Shown: positions 52,498 to 60,912, counted from the stretch's first letter. The stretch: DNA of 64,000 bases from Variovorax sp. PBS-H4 (GCF_901827205.1 NZ_LR594675.1:3968001-4032000), one strand, 5' to 3'. Numbers and translations are program-made. The notes: generated by a model from the sequence alone, not told the origin.

Positions 52498-52998
52498 TCA
52501 TGCGTCGGCTGCGACTTGCGGTGCCACCGCGCTGCTTGCGTCACCCGCCCTCGGGCGGGCATTGACCAGCAGCACCGGGACCGGCGAGATGCGCAGTATC
52601 TGCTCCGCATCGCTGCCCAGCAGCGCACGGCCGACACCATGGCGACCATGCGTGCCGATCACGATCAGGTCGGCGTTCCAGGCTCTCGCCTGCTCGGCCA
52701 CGAGTTCCGATACGCGGCCAGCGGCCGAGGTGAAGAGAACGGTTTCGGCCTCCACGCCGGCACGCGCTGCGATCTCGGTCCCTTGCTGGAGGATCTGCTC
52801 GCCCGCTTCAGCCATGAGCGGGACGAGGTCCGAGTTGTAGGCGGCAAAGGTCTCGAAGCCGGTCACATACTTCAGTTCGTCCACGACGTGGACGAGTCGC
52901 AGCGCTGCGCCCGTGAGCTTGGCCAGACGAAGCGCCTCGTCCAGGCCCCTGAGGGAGGTCGTGCTGCCATCGACGGGAACAAGAATGCGTTGGTACAT
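52498..52998 (-). CDS. Universal stress protein
   Basis: A 166-residue UspA-domain protein. It begins MYQRILVPVDGSTTSLRGLDEALRLAK, and the ATP-binding motif is IGTHGRHGVGRALLGSDAEQIL, with strand SPVPVLLVN near the end and an extra C-terminal tail of about 20 residues. It is the first gene of the leftward unit with the P2A ATPase and the kinase fusion. A perfect FNR box (TTGAT-CCGC-ATCAA) lies 63-76 bases upstream, shared with the divergent PHA synthase. Confidence 0.95.
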   Translation of the reverse strand: MYQRILVPVDGSTTSLRGLDEALRLAKLTGAALRLVHVVDELKYVTGFETFAAYNSDLVPLMAEAGEQILQQGTEIAARAGVEAETVLFTSAAGRVSELVAEQARAWNADLIVIGTHGRHGVGRALLGSDAEQILRISPVPVLLVNARPRAGDASSAVAPQVAADA

Positions 52999-53060
52999 GG
53001 CCAGGTCCTCGGGTGAAAAAGATGTTCTTGTCAGTTTCAGCGCCTGCAGCTCCCTTGGCC

Positions 53061-53074
53061 TTGATCCGCATCAA
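53061..53074. promoter_or_regulatory. Perfect FNR/Anr box between usp and phaC
   Basis: TTGATCCGCATCAA matches TTGAT-N4-ATCAA at all ten fixed positions and is itself palindromic. It lies 63 bases from the leftward usp start and about 100 from phaC. Confidence 0.8.
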
Positions 53075-53098
53075 CACACGGACCGACATTGCGGCGCC

Positions 53099-53112
53099 TT
53101 GACATCCATCAA
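53099..53112. promoter_or_regulatory. Second FNR-like box between usp and phaC
   Basis: TTGACATCCATCAA matches at nine of ten fixed positions. It lies about 62 bases before the phaC ATG. With the box at 53061 it forms a pair, one per divergent gene. Confidence 0.65.
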
Positions 53113-53173
53113 ATGGCTCGACCGCCCAAGCACCCAGACTTGGACGCCATCGGCAATCAATTCGAGGATGTAG

Positions 53174-54895
53174 ATGGAAGACAAAGTCGAGGCACTGGAC
53201 CGGACGCTGCATGCCGTCATGGGCCAGCTGACCAGAGGGATTTCGCCCGCGGCGATGATGCTGGCCTGGTCGGACTGGGCCATCCACCTCGCAGCGCAGC
53301 CCGTGCGCAGCGCCCAAGTGCTCGTGAGCGGCCCGCTGACGCGGGCGGTCGAGGCCACTGGCCAGGCCTTCCAGGCATTGCCTCCCCGTGAACCGCCGAC
53401 CCCGGACTCGCACGAAGACGACCGCCGCCTCGCAGACCCTTCGTGGGATGCATGGCCCTTCACCCTGTATCGCCAGGCGTTCCGCACAAGCGGCCAGTGG
53501 CTGCGGCAATTGACCGAAGGCGTACCCGGTGTCGAGCGCCACCACGGGCAAGTCGTCGCCTTCGCGGCAAGGCAGTTGCACGAGATCTGCTCTCCGGCGA
53601 ACTGGCCCGCGACCCACCCGCTCGTCCTGCAAAGAACCGCCGCGACCGGCGGGATGAACCTGCTGCAAGGCGCCCGGAACTTTGCGGAAGACCTGCAGCG
53701 CAGCCTCCAGCGCCTGCCGCCGAAAGCTGCCGAGGATTTCGTACCCGGGCGCCAGGTGGCAATCACCCCCGGAAAGGTCGTCTTGCGCAACCACCTCATG
53801 GAGCTTATCCAATATGCGCCCACGACGGCCAAGGTCCATCCCGAGCCGCTGTTGATCATGAGCGCGTGGATCATGAAGTACTACATCCTCGATCTCTCCC
53901 CGCACAACTCTCTGATCCGCTATCTGGTCGACAAGGGTCACACCGTGTTCGCGATTTCGTGGAGAAACCCCGATTCGGATGATCGGGACCTCGGCATCAA
54001 CGACTACTTGGCGCAAGGCTTCATGGCCAGCCTCGACGCGATCAACGCCATCGTGCCCCGGAGGCGCGTGCACGCAGTGGGTTACTGCCTGGGAGGAACG
54101 CTGCTGGCCATCGGCGCGGCGGCCATGGCGCGCGACGGCGACGATCGCCTCGCGACGGTGTCGCTGCTGGCGGCACAGACGGATTTCACGGAGCCGGGAG
54201 AACTCGGCCTTTTCATCGACGAGAGCCAGCTCAGCTTCATGGAAGACCTGATGGCGCGCCAGGGCTATCTGGATTCGAGCCAGATGGCAGGCGCCTTCAA
54301 CCTGTTGCGCGCCATCGACCTCATCTGGTCGCCCATGGTGCAGAACTACCTCCTCGGCGAGCGCAGTCCGATGACCGATCTGATGGCCTGGAACACTGAC
54401 GGCACGCGCATGCCCTACCGAATGCACGCCGACTACCTGCGCAGCCTGTTCCTCGACAACGCGCTTGCGCGTGGCCAATACCTGGTAAACGGACGACCGG
54501 TCTCGTTGGGCGACATCGAGGCACCGATCTTCGCCGTCGCGACGCAAACCGACCATGTCGCACCCTGGCGCTCCGTCTACAAACTGAATTTGCTATGCGA
54601 TACCGAGATCAGCTTCGTTCTCACCAACGGCGGCCACAACGCCGGCATCGTGAGCGAGCCCGGTCACGCGCACCGCCACTGTCGGGTCCTCCACCGTGCC
54701 AGGAATGCCCCCTACGTATCACCGGATGAGTACGTCGCTCGCGCCGAACACGTGGAGGGCTCATGGTGGCCTGCACTGCAGGCATGGCTGGCGGCTCGCT
54801 CGGGGCCTCGGTGCAAGCCGCCGCGCATGGGCCATGCGGAGCTCGGCTACGCCCCCCTTTGCGATGCACCCGGCACCTATGTCATGGCGCATTGA
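53174..54895 (+). CDS. phaC: Polyhydroxyalkanoate synthase (class I PhaC-like)
   Basis: A 573-residue synthase. The lipase-like box is VGYCLGGTLLA with catalytic Cys305, the catalytic Asp lies in ATQTDHVAPWRSVYKL and the His in LTNGGHNAGIVSEPG, all intact. Class I features include WPFTLYRQAF-type N-terminal segments and SWRNPD. It polymerises 3-hydroxyacyl-CoA to PHA granules, a carbon and reductant sink. The gene lies in the stress island, followed by BON and reductase genes, not next to a phaA-phaB pair. It is divergent from usp with two FNR-type boxes between. Confidence 0.92.
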   Translation: MEDKVEALDRTLHAVMGQLTRGISPAAMMLAWSDWAIHLAAQPVRSAQVLVSGPLTRAVEATGQAFQALPPREPPTPDSHEDDRRLADPSWDAWPFTLYRQAFRTSGQWLRQLTEGVPGVERHHGQVVAFAARQLHEICSPANWPATHPLVLQRTAATGGMNLLQGARNFAEDLQRSLQRLPPKAAEDFVPGRQVAITPGKVVLRNHLMELIQYAPTTAKVHPEPLLIMSAWIMKYYILDLSPHNSLIRYLVDKGHTVFAISWRNPDSDDRDLGINDYLAQGFMASLDAINAIVPRRRVHAVGYCLGGTLLAIGAAAMARDGDDRLATVSLLAAQTDFTEPGELGLFIDESQLSFMEDLMARQGYLDSSQMAGAFNLLRAIDLIWSPMVQNYLLGERSPMTDLMAWNTDGTRMPYRMHADYLRSLFLDNALARGQYLVNGRPVSLGDIEAPIFAVATQTDHVAPWRSVYKLNLLCDTEISFVLTNGGHNAGIVSEPGHAHRHCRVLHRARNAPYVSPDEYVARAEHVEGSWWPALQAWLAARSGPRCKPPRMGHAELGYAPLCDAPGTYVMAH

Positions 54896-54913
54896 GCACG
54901 CCGTGCCAATCGC

Positions 54914-54927
54914 TTGATCCAGCGCAA
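54914..54927 (+). promoter_or_regulatory. FNR/FixK-like dyad upstream of the BON-domain gene
   Basis: TTGATCCAGCGCAA, TTGAT perfect and CGCAA off-consensus, 103 bases before the ATG at 55030. The same CGCAA half-site, read on the other strand, appears in the xfp and usp dyads. Confidence 0.5.
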
Positions 54928-55029
54928 CGCTCAAGCCGCAGGTCGGTCCTAAAGTGATCTCACAGGCATCGCGAACCTGAAACCAGGGGCGCCATGAATG
55001 TCATCCACCCACCCTCGAAAGGAATTCCC

Positions 55030-55683
55030 ATGAGATCCGATGCACAACTCAGAAGCGATGTCGTCGCCGAACTGAACTGGGACCCGGCGATCACCGCCAC
55101 CGACGTCGGCGTGATCGTCAAGGACGGCGTCGTCACGTTGACCGGGCATCCCTCCAGCCACGCCGAGAAGTACGCCATCGAGCGCGCTGCGCAGCGCGTC
55201 AAGGGCGTGAAGGCGCTGGCGATCGAGATGCCGGTCAAGCTCGCCGCCGACTACACGCGGACCGACGCTGACATTGCCGCTGCCGTGGAGCGCGCCATCG
55301 AGTGGAACGTGCTCGTGCCCGACGACAAGATCCATCCGATGTTGGAGAACGGCTGGGTCACGCTCAATGGAGAAGTCGAATGGGACTACCAGCGCAGGGC
55401 GGCTGAAAATGCCGTGCGCGACCTGCTCGGCGTCACCGGCGTCACGAACCTGGTTGCCGTGAAGCCGAAGTTCACGGCGGCCGACGTCGAAAAGAAGATC
55501 CAGGAAGCACTGGAGCGCCAGGCAGGTCGCGAAGCCGAGCGAATCAAGATCGAGGTCAACGGTGCCCATGTCACGCTCAGCGGGAAGGTCCATTCCTGGG
55601 CCGAACGCAAGGCCGCCCAGGGGGCCGCATGGTCGGCGCCGGGCGTCGCCAACGTGATCAACAAGCTGCTCGTTGAAGCCTGA
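55030..55683 (+). CDS. BON-domain protein, three repeats (OsmY-like)
   Basis: A 217-residue protein with three BON domains: LRSDVVAELNWDPAITATDVGV...GVVTLTGHPSSHAEKY, then VERAIEWNVLVPDDKIHPMLENGWVTLNGEVEWDYQ, then KIQEALERQAGREAERIKIEV...VTLSGKVHSWAERKAA. It lacks a clear signal peptide after the start I chose. GAAAGGAATT before the ATG at 55030 is the best ribosome-binding site; an ATG at 54994 would add 12 residues. BON proteins bind membranes and stabilise the envelope under osmotic stress. It is separated from the reductase gene by 2 bp. Confidence 0.88.
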   Translation: MRSDAQLRSDVVAELNWDPAITATDVGVIVKDGVVTLTGHPSSHAEKYAIERAAQRVKGVKALAIEMPVKLAADYTRTDADIAAAVERAIEWNVLVPDDKIHPMLENGWVTLNGEVEWDYQRRAAENAVRDLLGVTGVTNLVAVKPKFTAADVEKKIQEALERQAGREAERIKIEVNGAHVTLSGKVHSWAERKAAQGAAWSAPGVANVINKLLVEA

Positions 55684-55685
55684 CG

Positions 55686-56405
55686 ATGCGTGTCGCACTG
55701 GTCACCGGCGGAACCGTTGGCATCGGAGCCGCCGTAGCCGAAGCCCTTTCGGCCGCAGGCTACCGGGTCGCCTCCAACTACGGCGGCAACACGCAGGCGG
55801 CGGAGGCGTTCACCGCGCGAACCGGCATACCCGCATTCGCGTGGAACGTGGCCGATCCGGCCGCGTGCAAGACGGGCGTGGGCCGCGTGGAGGCTGCCCT
55901 GGGGCCGATCGAGGTGCTGATCAACAATGCCGGCATCACGCGCGACGCGATGCTGCACAAGATGACGCTCGAGCAGTGGCGCGAGGTGCTCGACGTCAAT
56001 CTGGGCGGCTGCTTCAACATGTGCCGAGCTGTGATCGAGGGCATGCGGGAGCGCCGCTTCGGCCGCATCGTCAACATGAGCTCGGTCAACGGGCTCTCGG
56101 GGCAGGCCGGGCAGACCAACTACGCCGCGACCAAGGCGGGGCTGGTCGGCTTCACGAAGTCCCTCGCGCTCGAAGGCGCGTCCCGCAACATCACGGCCAA
56201 CGTCGTGGCGCCGGGCTATACCGACACCGCCATGGTCCGTGCGGTGCCGCCCGACGCGCTGGCGCAGATCCTGAAGACCGTCCCGATGGGGCGGCTGGCG
56301 ACACCGGCGGAGATCGCGCGCGGCGTCGTCTTTCTCGCCGCGGACGAAGCCGGCTTCATCAGTGGCATCACACTGTCCATGAACGGCGGCAAGTACATGC
56401 CCTGA
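55686..56405 (+). CDS. Acetoacetyl-CoA reductase-like short-chain dehydrogenase
   Basis: A 239-residue SDR. The cofactor motif is ALVTGGTVGIGAAVAEAL, the NNAG motif is VLINNAGITRDAMLHKM, and the catalytic Ser and YxxxK lie in MSSVNGLSGQAGQTNYAATKAG. NNAGITRDAML and the C-terminal GLFISG-type end are typical of PhaB/FabG. It would supply (R)-3-hydroxybutyryl-CoA to the PhaC encoded upstream, consuming NADPH or NADH. The start lies 2 bp after the BON gene stop, so the two are co-translated. Confidence 0.9.
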   Translation: MRVALVTGGTVGIGAAVAEALSAAGYRVASNYGGNTQAAEAFTARTGIPAFAWNVADPAACKTGVGRVEAALGPIEVLINNAGITRDAMLHKMTLEQWREVLDVNLGGCFNMCRAVIEGMRERRFGRIVNMSSVNGLSGQAGQTNYAATKAGLVGFTKSLALEGASRNITANVVAPGYTDTAMVRAVPPDALAQILKTVPMGRLATPAEIARGVVFLAADEAGFISGITLSMNGGKYMP

Positions 56406-56449
56406 GTGGCCACAACTCTCCTTCCCCTTTTCTGCTCCTGGAGCTTGCC

Positions 56450-57481
56450 ATGCGAACGATGAAAGCCGCGGTTGTCCACGCGTTCGGACAACCCCTCAAG
56501 ATCGAAGAAGTGCCCGTGCCCGAGGTACCCCCGGGGCAGGTCCTGGTCAAGGTGGCCGCCTCCGGCGTCTGCCACACCGACCTGCATGCCGCAGAAGGCG
56601 ATTGGCCGGTCAAGCCCGCCCTGCCCTTCATTCCCGGCCACGAGGGCGTGGGCCATGTCGCGGCTGTCGGCGCGGGCGTCAAGCACGTCAAGGAAGGCGA
56701 CCGCGTGGGGGTGCCGTGGCTGCATACCGCCTGCGGGCATTGCGAGCACTGCATCACCGGCTGGGAGACGCTGTGCGACCACCAGCAGATGACCGGCTAC
56801 ACCGTCAACGGCGGCTACGCAGAGTATGTGCTCGCCGATCCGGGCTATGTGGGGCACCTGCCGGCGAATGTCGGCTTCACCGAGATCGCGCCCGTGCTTT
56901 GCGCGGGCGTCACCGTCTACAAGGGACTCAAGGTGCTGGATTGCAAACCGGGCGATTGGGTGGCGATCTCCGGAGTCGGCGGCCTGGGCCACCTGGCGGT
57001 GCAGTACGCCAAGGCGATGGGGTTCCATGTCGCTGCCGTCGACATCGACGACGAGAAGCTGCAGTTGGCCAGCCAGGTCGGCGCCGACATGGTGATCAAT
57101 GCCGCGAAGCAGGATCCCGCCCAGGAGATGCAGAAAGCTTTGCGCGGCGCGCACGGCGTGCTGGTGACCGCGGTCTCCCGCAGCGCCTTCGCGCAGGCGC
57201 TGGGCATGCTGCACAAGCGCGGCACCATGTCGATGGTGGGTCTGCCGCCGGGCGATTTCGCGCTGCCGATTTTCGACATGGTGCTCAATGCCAAGACCGT
57301 GCGGGGGTCGATCGTGGGCACCCGCAAGGACCTGCAGGAGGCTCTGGAATTCGCCGGCGAGGGCAAGGTGCGCACGGTCTGCAGCGAAGACCGGCTCGAC
57401 AACATCAACAACGTATTCGATGACATGCGCCGGGGCCGGATCGAAGGCCGGGTCGTCATGCGCTTGACAGACGAGGTCTAG
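56450..57481 (+). CDS. Zinc-dependent alcohol dehydrogenase (AdhP-like)
   Basis: A 343-residue medium-chain dehydrogenase. The catalytic zinc site is GVCHTDLHAAEGDW (Cys, His) with FIPGHEGVG (His), the structural zinc has four Cys in HTACGHCEHCITGWETLC, and the Rossmann fold is AISGVGGLGHLAVQYAKAMG. It is closest in kind to AdhP, which prefers primary alcohols or aldehydes. With phosphoketolase it fits fermentative disposal of reducing equivalents. The gap to the reductase is 44 bp, with TGGAGC before the ATG. Confidence 0.93.
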   Translation: MRTMKAAVVHAFGQPLKIEEVPVPEVPPGQVLVKVAASGVCHTDLHAAEGDWPVKPALPFIPGHEGVGHVAAVGAGVKHVKEGDRVGVPWLHTACGHCEHCITGWETLCDHQQMTGYTVNGGYAEYVLADPGYVGHLPANVGFTEIAPVLCAGVTVYKGLKVLDCKPGDWVAISGVGGLGHLAVQYAKAMGFHVAAVDIDDEKLQLASQVGADMVINAAKQDPAQEMQKALRGAHGVLVTAVSRSAFAQALGMLHKRGTMSMVGLPPGDFALPIFDMVLNAKTVRGSIVGTRKDLQEALEFAGEGKVRTVCSEDRLDNINNVFDDMRRGRIEGRVVMRLTDEV

Positions 57482-57569
57482 CTGCATGCGGTGGCGCGGT
57501 GCTGCTGCCCTCGTGCGGACAGGCTGCAGCGGGCGAGAACAGCGCCGCGCTGGTGGGCGACTGTGTCGT

Positions 57570-57596
57570 CTTCCTTCCATCTTCCTTCCATCTTCC
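57570..57596. repeat. Short tandem repeat upstream of the TraR/DksA-like gene
   Basis: CTTCCTTCCAT occurs twice in tandem (57570-57591), followed by a partial third unit CTTCC. It lies 14-41 bases before the start at 57611, in the 129-bp gap after the dehydrogenase. Confidence 0.6.
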
Positions 57597-57610
57597 TGTG
57601 AGTTCCCCCG

Positions 57611-57985
57611 ATGAAACACCTGACCGATACCGACCTCCACCTGCTGTCCGATCAACTCCAAGCCATGAGGCGCAGCGTCCTCGATGAAATCCGCGGCGCT
57701 TCCCTCGATATCGAAGCCACTCTTCAGCCTCAGGATCACGAGGTCCGAACCCATGCCGATGAAGCCGAGGTCGAACGTCTCGGCGACGTCCGCTTCGCCG
57801 AGATCGAAATCGACCAAGCCAGGCTGCTCGACATCGAGCAGGCGCAGCAGCGCATGGCCGTCGGCCGCTATGGCGTCTGCATTGACTGCGGGGATCCCAT
57901 CCCGCGCGAGCGGCTGATGGCGCAAGCCACCGCCATCCGCTGCGCGGCTTGCCAAGCCGCCGCCGAGGACAGGCTTCGCCGCTGA
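57611..57985 (+). CDS. TraR/DksA-family zinc-finger protein
   Basis: A 124-residue protein with a long coiled-coil N-terminal half (LSDQLQAMRRSVLDEIRGA...) and the four-Cys zinc finger GVCIDCGDPIPRERLMAQATAIRCAACQ (CxxC-x17-CxxC). It has DE-type acidic residues in the coiled-coil tip region, as DksA does. Such proteins enter the RNA polymerase secondary channel and change transcription with ppGpp. It is shorter than DksA (about 150), closer to YbiI/TraR types. It follows the alcohol dehydrogenase by 129 bp. Confidence 0.88.
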   Translation: MKHLTDTDLHLLSDQLQAMRRSVLDEIRGASLDIEATLQPQDHEVRTHADEAEVERLGDVRFAEIEIDQARLLDIEQAQQRMAVGRYGVCIDCGDPIPRERLMAQATAIRCAACQAAAEDRLRR

Positions 57986-58135
57986 GACGCTCGACGCAAG
58001 GGGCTCGAAGCATGCGCACGGCGCATTCCCAAAGACCGCGTCTATAGCAGGGCCATCCGTGGGGCGGGAGGGGTGGCGTCGCCGGCGGGCAGCAGCCCGA
58101 TTGATGGCCCGTCGCCAGCCGACTAACATCGCCTG

Positions 58136-58864
58136 GTGACTACTCCTGCACATCTTGCGGTTCTCGACGACGAAGCCGACATCACGCTACTGCTCGCCAA
58201 CTACCTTGCAAGCCACGGTTTCCGCGTCAGCCAGCTGCATACCGGCACGGCGCTCATGGACCTGATGGCATGTGATGCGCCCATCCTCGTGCTGCTGGAC
58301 CTGGGCCTGCCGGGTGAGGATGGCTTCGCCATCGCCCGCCAATTGAGGGAACACTGGCGTTGCGGGCTGGTGATCGTCACCGGCCGCGGCGATTCTGTCG
58401 ACAAGGTGGTCGGCTTGGAGGTCGGTGCCGACGACTACGTGACCAAGCCATTCGATCTGCGCGAACTGCTGGCGCGCATCAAGGCCGTGCTCCGTCGGCT
58501 TGCGCCTGCCGAATCCGCGCCGGCGAGGGCAACTACCGAGGCCGCAACGCTGCTGCGCTTTGCGCAGTGGGAGCTCGACACCGCGGCCCGGCGCCTGCTG
58601 GATCCGGGCCGAAGCGAGGTGTCCCTCACCACGGGCGAGTTCGATCTGCTGAACACGCTGGCGACCCACCCAGGCCGCGTGCTGTCGCGGGACTTCCTTC
58701 TCGAACACACCCGGGGCCGCGACGGCGGCCCCTTCGACCGCACCATCGACGTCCAGATCGGACGATTGCGCAAGAAGCTGGAAGCCGACCCGAACAACCC
58801 ACAGATCATCAAGTCGGTGCGCGGCGCGGGCTACATCCTGGTGCCCAAGGTCGAGGCGGCCTGA
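58136..58864 (+). CDS. OmpR-family response regulator
   Basis: A 242-residue regulator. The receiver has the acidic pair in LDDEADI, phospho-acceptor Asp55 (LVLLDLGLPGEDG), Thr in VIVTGRGDS and Lys in DDYVTKPFD. A winged-helix effector domain ends in RTIDVQIGRLRKKLE and IIKSVRGAGYILV. It starts at GTG at 58136 and its stop overlaps the ATG of the hybrid kinase gene, its likely partner. Placed beside the stress island, it may regulate it, but its own promoter region has no FNR-type dyad. Confidence 0.95.
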   Translation: MTTPAHLAVLDDEADITLLLANYLASHGFRVSQLHTGTALMDLMACDAPILVLLDLGLPGEDGFAIARQLREHWRCGLVIVTGRGDSVDKVVGLEVGADDYVTKPFDLRELLARIKAVLRRLAPAESAPARATTEAATLLRFAQWELDTAARRLLDPGRSEVSLTTGEFDLLNTLATHPGRVLSRDFLLEHTRGRDGGPFDRTIDVQIGRLRKKLEADPNNPQIIKSVRGAGYILVPKVEAA

Positions 58865-60912
58865 TGAAGCAGGAATCACTCGTTCCCGGATTCGACGATG
58901 GGGCCGTATTCCGCTCGCTCTTTGCAGCCTATCCGGACGCGCTTCTGCTGGTCGATCTCCAGGGCGTGATCGGACTCGCCAATCCGGCCGCACTCGACTT
59001 GCTGGGCTATTCGGCGGACGAACTCGTCGGGCTTTCCGTCGACGAGCTGGTGCCCGACGCGATCCGGCCGCGCCATGCCGACTACCGCAACGCCTACGCA
59101 GCCCATCCACGCACCCGCCCGATGGGTATGCAGATGGACCTGGTCGCCAAGCGGCGCGACGGCAGCACGGTGATGGTCGAGATCGCGCTGAGCCCGCTGC
59201 AGGACCACGGCCTGCCCTATGTCGTGGCTGCCATTCGCAGCGTGGGTGCCTATCCCCGCGTCAAGCAGGCCTTGCAGAGGGCCCGGTATGCCGAGCATCT
59301 CGCCCAGTTCGGCCGCTTCGCGGTCGACGCGCGAGAGCCGCAGGAACTTCTGGAACTCGTCCCGGCAATCGCGGCAGAAGCCCTCCAGGTCGAAACAGCC
59401 GAGATCCTCCTGCTGGAGCAGAGCGGCCTCGAGTTCCGGGTCGCTGCCGTCACCGGCGCCTTGCAGCATCTCGCCGTCGGCGATCGGGTGCCCAATTCGC
59501 CAGGCTCGGCTGCCGGCAGCGTCGTGTCCGACGCAAAGGCGGTACTGGTCGACGACCACGCGCGCGAGCAGCGCTTCCAGGCTGCTTCGCGCGCCATCGA
59601 GCATGGGTTGCCGAGCGAGCTCGCGGTGCCGCTGCTGGACCGTGGCCGCACCATCGGCGTCCTGGCCGTGCATTCGAGCACACCCAGACGCTTCGGCGAT
59701 GACGAGTTTCGATTCCTCGACTCGCTCTCGAGCTTGCTGGGGACCGTCCTGCAGCGCGCCCAGAGCGAAGAGGCGCTCAACCACGCGCAACGGCTGGAAA
59801 CCGTCGGCCAGCTGACCGGAGGCGTCGCGCACGACTTCAACAACCTGCTGACCATCATTTCGGGCAATCTGCAGGTGCTCGAAGATGCTCCCGCGTGCGC
59901 TGGCGATCCGTTCATCCAGCAACTCGTCGGCAGCGCCTCGCGCGCCACACGCCGAGGCGCCGAGCTGACGGGCAAGCTGCTCGCGTTCTCGCGCCGCCAG
60001 GTGCTTCAACCCACGGTCGTCGACACCTCCGCGCTGCTGCATTCGTTGACCGACATGCTGCGCCGCACGCTCGATCAACGCATCCTGATCACGCTCGATG
60101 CCGAAGAGGCGCTGTGCCTGGCGGACCCGGGGCAGCTCGAATCCGCGCTGCTGAACGTTGCCATCAACGCGCGCGACGCCATGCCGCAAGGCGGCACATT
60201 GGCCTTCGTCTGCCGGCCCGTCGCCTCCCTGCCCTCTCGCCTCGATGCCGAGCGCGGCCCGGCCCACGATGCCGGCTATGTTGCGATCTCCATCGCGGAT
60301 ACCGGCTTCGGGATGCCCGAGGCCGTCAAGGAGCGTGCCTTCGAACCCTTCTTCACCACCAAGGAAAGCGGCCGCGGCACCGGACTGGGTCTTTCGACCG
60401 TCTACGGCTTCGCCAAGCAATCGCGCGGCGCCGTCGATCTCAGCAGCGCGCCCGACGCAGGCACCACGGTGACGCTCTATCTCCCGCGCGTTGACGAAGA
60501 AGGCGCCGCTGACGAGGACATCGATGCGGCGGCGTCGCGCAGCGTGCCCGCGAACCTGCGTGTTCTGCTGGTGGAGGACGACCCCGAGGTCCGCAGCGTG
60601 GTGGAGAAGTTCCTTGATTCGATGGCCTGTGAGGTCCTCGCTTGCGCCAACGCCGAAGAAGCGCTGGGCGTGCTGGCATCGGAGCCAGGCATCGGGCTGC
60701 TGCTCACCGACATCCTGCTCGGCCCCGGCATGCGCGGCACCGAACTCGCGGAGACGGCGCACGCGAAGCTGCCCGGCCTGCCGGTGCTGCTGATGTCGGG
60801 CTATTCCAGCAAGCTGCTCGAGGAGCCGCAGGCCTGGGAGCTGCTGCGCAAGCCCTACACGCGCAACGAACTCGAGCGTGCCATCGTGAAGGTCCTCAAC
60901 GCCGCACAGTGA
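58864..60912 (+). CDS. Hybrid sensor histidine kinase (PAS-GAF-HisKA-HATPase-REC)
   Basis: A 682-residue soluble kinase with no clear membrane segments. Residues about 15-130 form a PAS domain (FAAYPDALLLVDLQGVIGLAN, VPDAIRPRHADYRNAYAA), about 150-295 a GAF domain, then HisKA with His near 323 (TGGVAHDFNNLLTIISGN), HATPase with NVAINARDAMPQGG and ESGRGTGLGLSTVYGF, and a C-terminal receiver (LLVEDDPEVRSVVEKF, LLLTDILLGPGMRG). His71 in RPRHADY is where FixL has its haem-binding His, but this RHxxY pattern is also common in haem-free PAS domains. Its start overlaps the response-regulator stop. Confidence 0.93.
   Translation: MKQESLVPGFDDGAVFRSLFAAYPDALLLVDLQGVIGLANPAALDLLGYSADELVGLSVDELVPDAIRPRHADYRNAYAAHPRTRPMGMQMDLVAKRRDGSTVMVEIALSPLQDHGLPYVVAAIRSVGAYPRVKQALQRARYAEHLAQFGRFAVDAREPQELLELVPAIAAEALQVETAEILLLEQSGLEFRVAAVTGALQHLAVGDRVPNSPGSAAGSVVSDAKAVLVDDHAREQRFQAASRAIEHGLPSELAVPLLDRGRTIGVLAVHSSTPRRFGDDEFRFLDSLSSLLGTVLQRAQSEEALNHAQRLETVGQLTGGVAHDFNNLLTIISGNLQVLEDAPACAGDPFIQQLVGSASRATRRGAELTGKLLAFSRRQVLQPTVVDTSALLHSLTDMLRRTLDQRILITLDAEEALCLADPGQLESALLNVAINARDAMPQGGTLAFVCRPVASLPSRLDAERGPAHDAGYVAISIADTGFGMPEAVKERAFEPFFTTKESGRGTGLGLSTVYGFAKQSRGAVDLSSAPDAGTTVTLYLPRVDEEGAADEDIDAAASRSVPANLRVLLVEDDPEVRSVVEKFLDSMACEVLACANAEEALGVLASEPGIGLLLTDILLGPGMRGTELAETAHAKLPGLPVLLMSGYSSKLLEEPQAWELLRKPYTRNELERAIVKVLNAAQ

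Noticed and set aside
48438..52565. A 1375-codon open frame on the + strand across the ATPase and kinase genes
   Set aside because: It spans two complete minus-strand genes with clear motifs, and the translated product shows no family features. Long shadows are normal at this GC content.
58101..58114. FNR-like site TTGATGGCCCGTCG before the response regulator
   Set aside because: The right half does not match ATCAA, so it was not counted with the island dyads.
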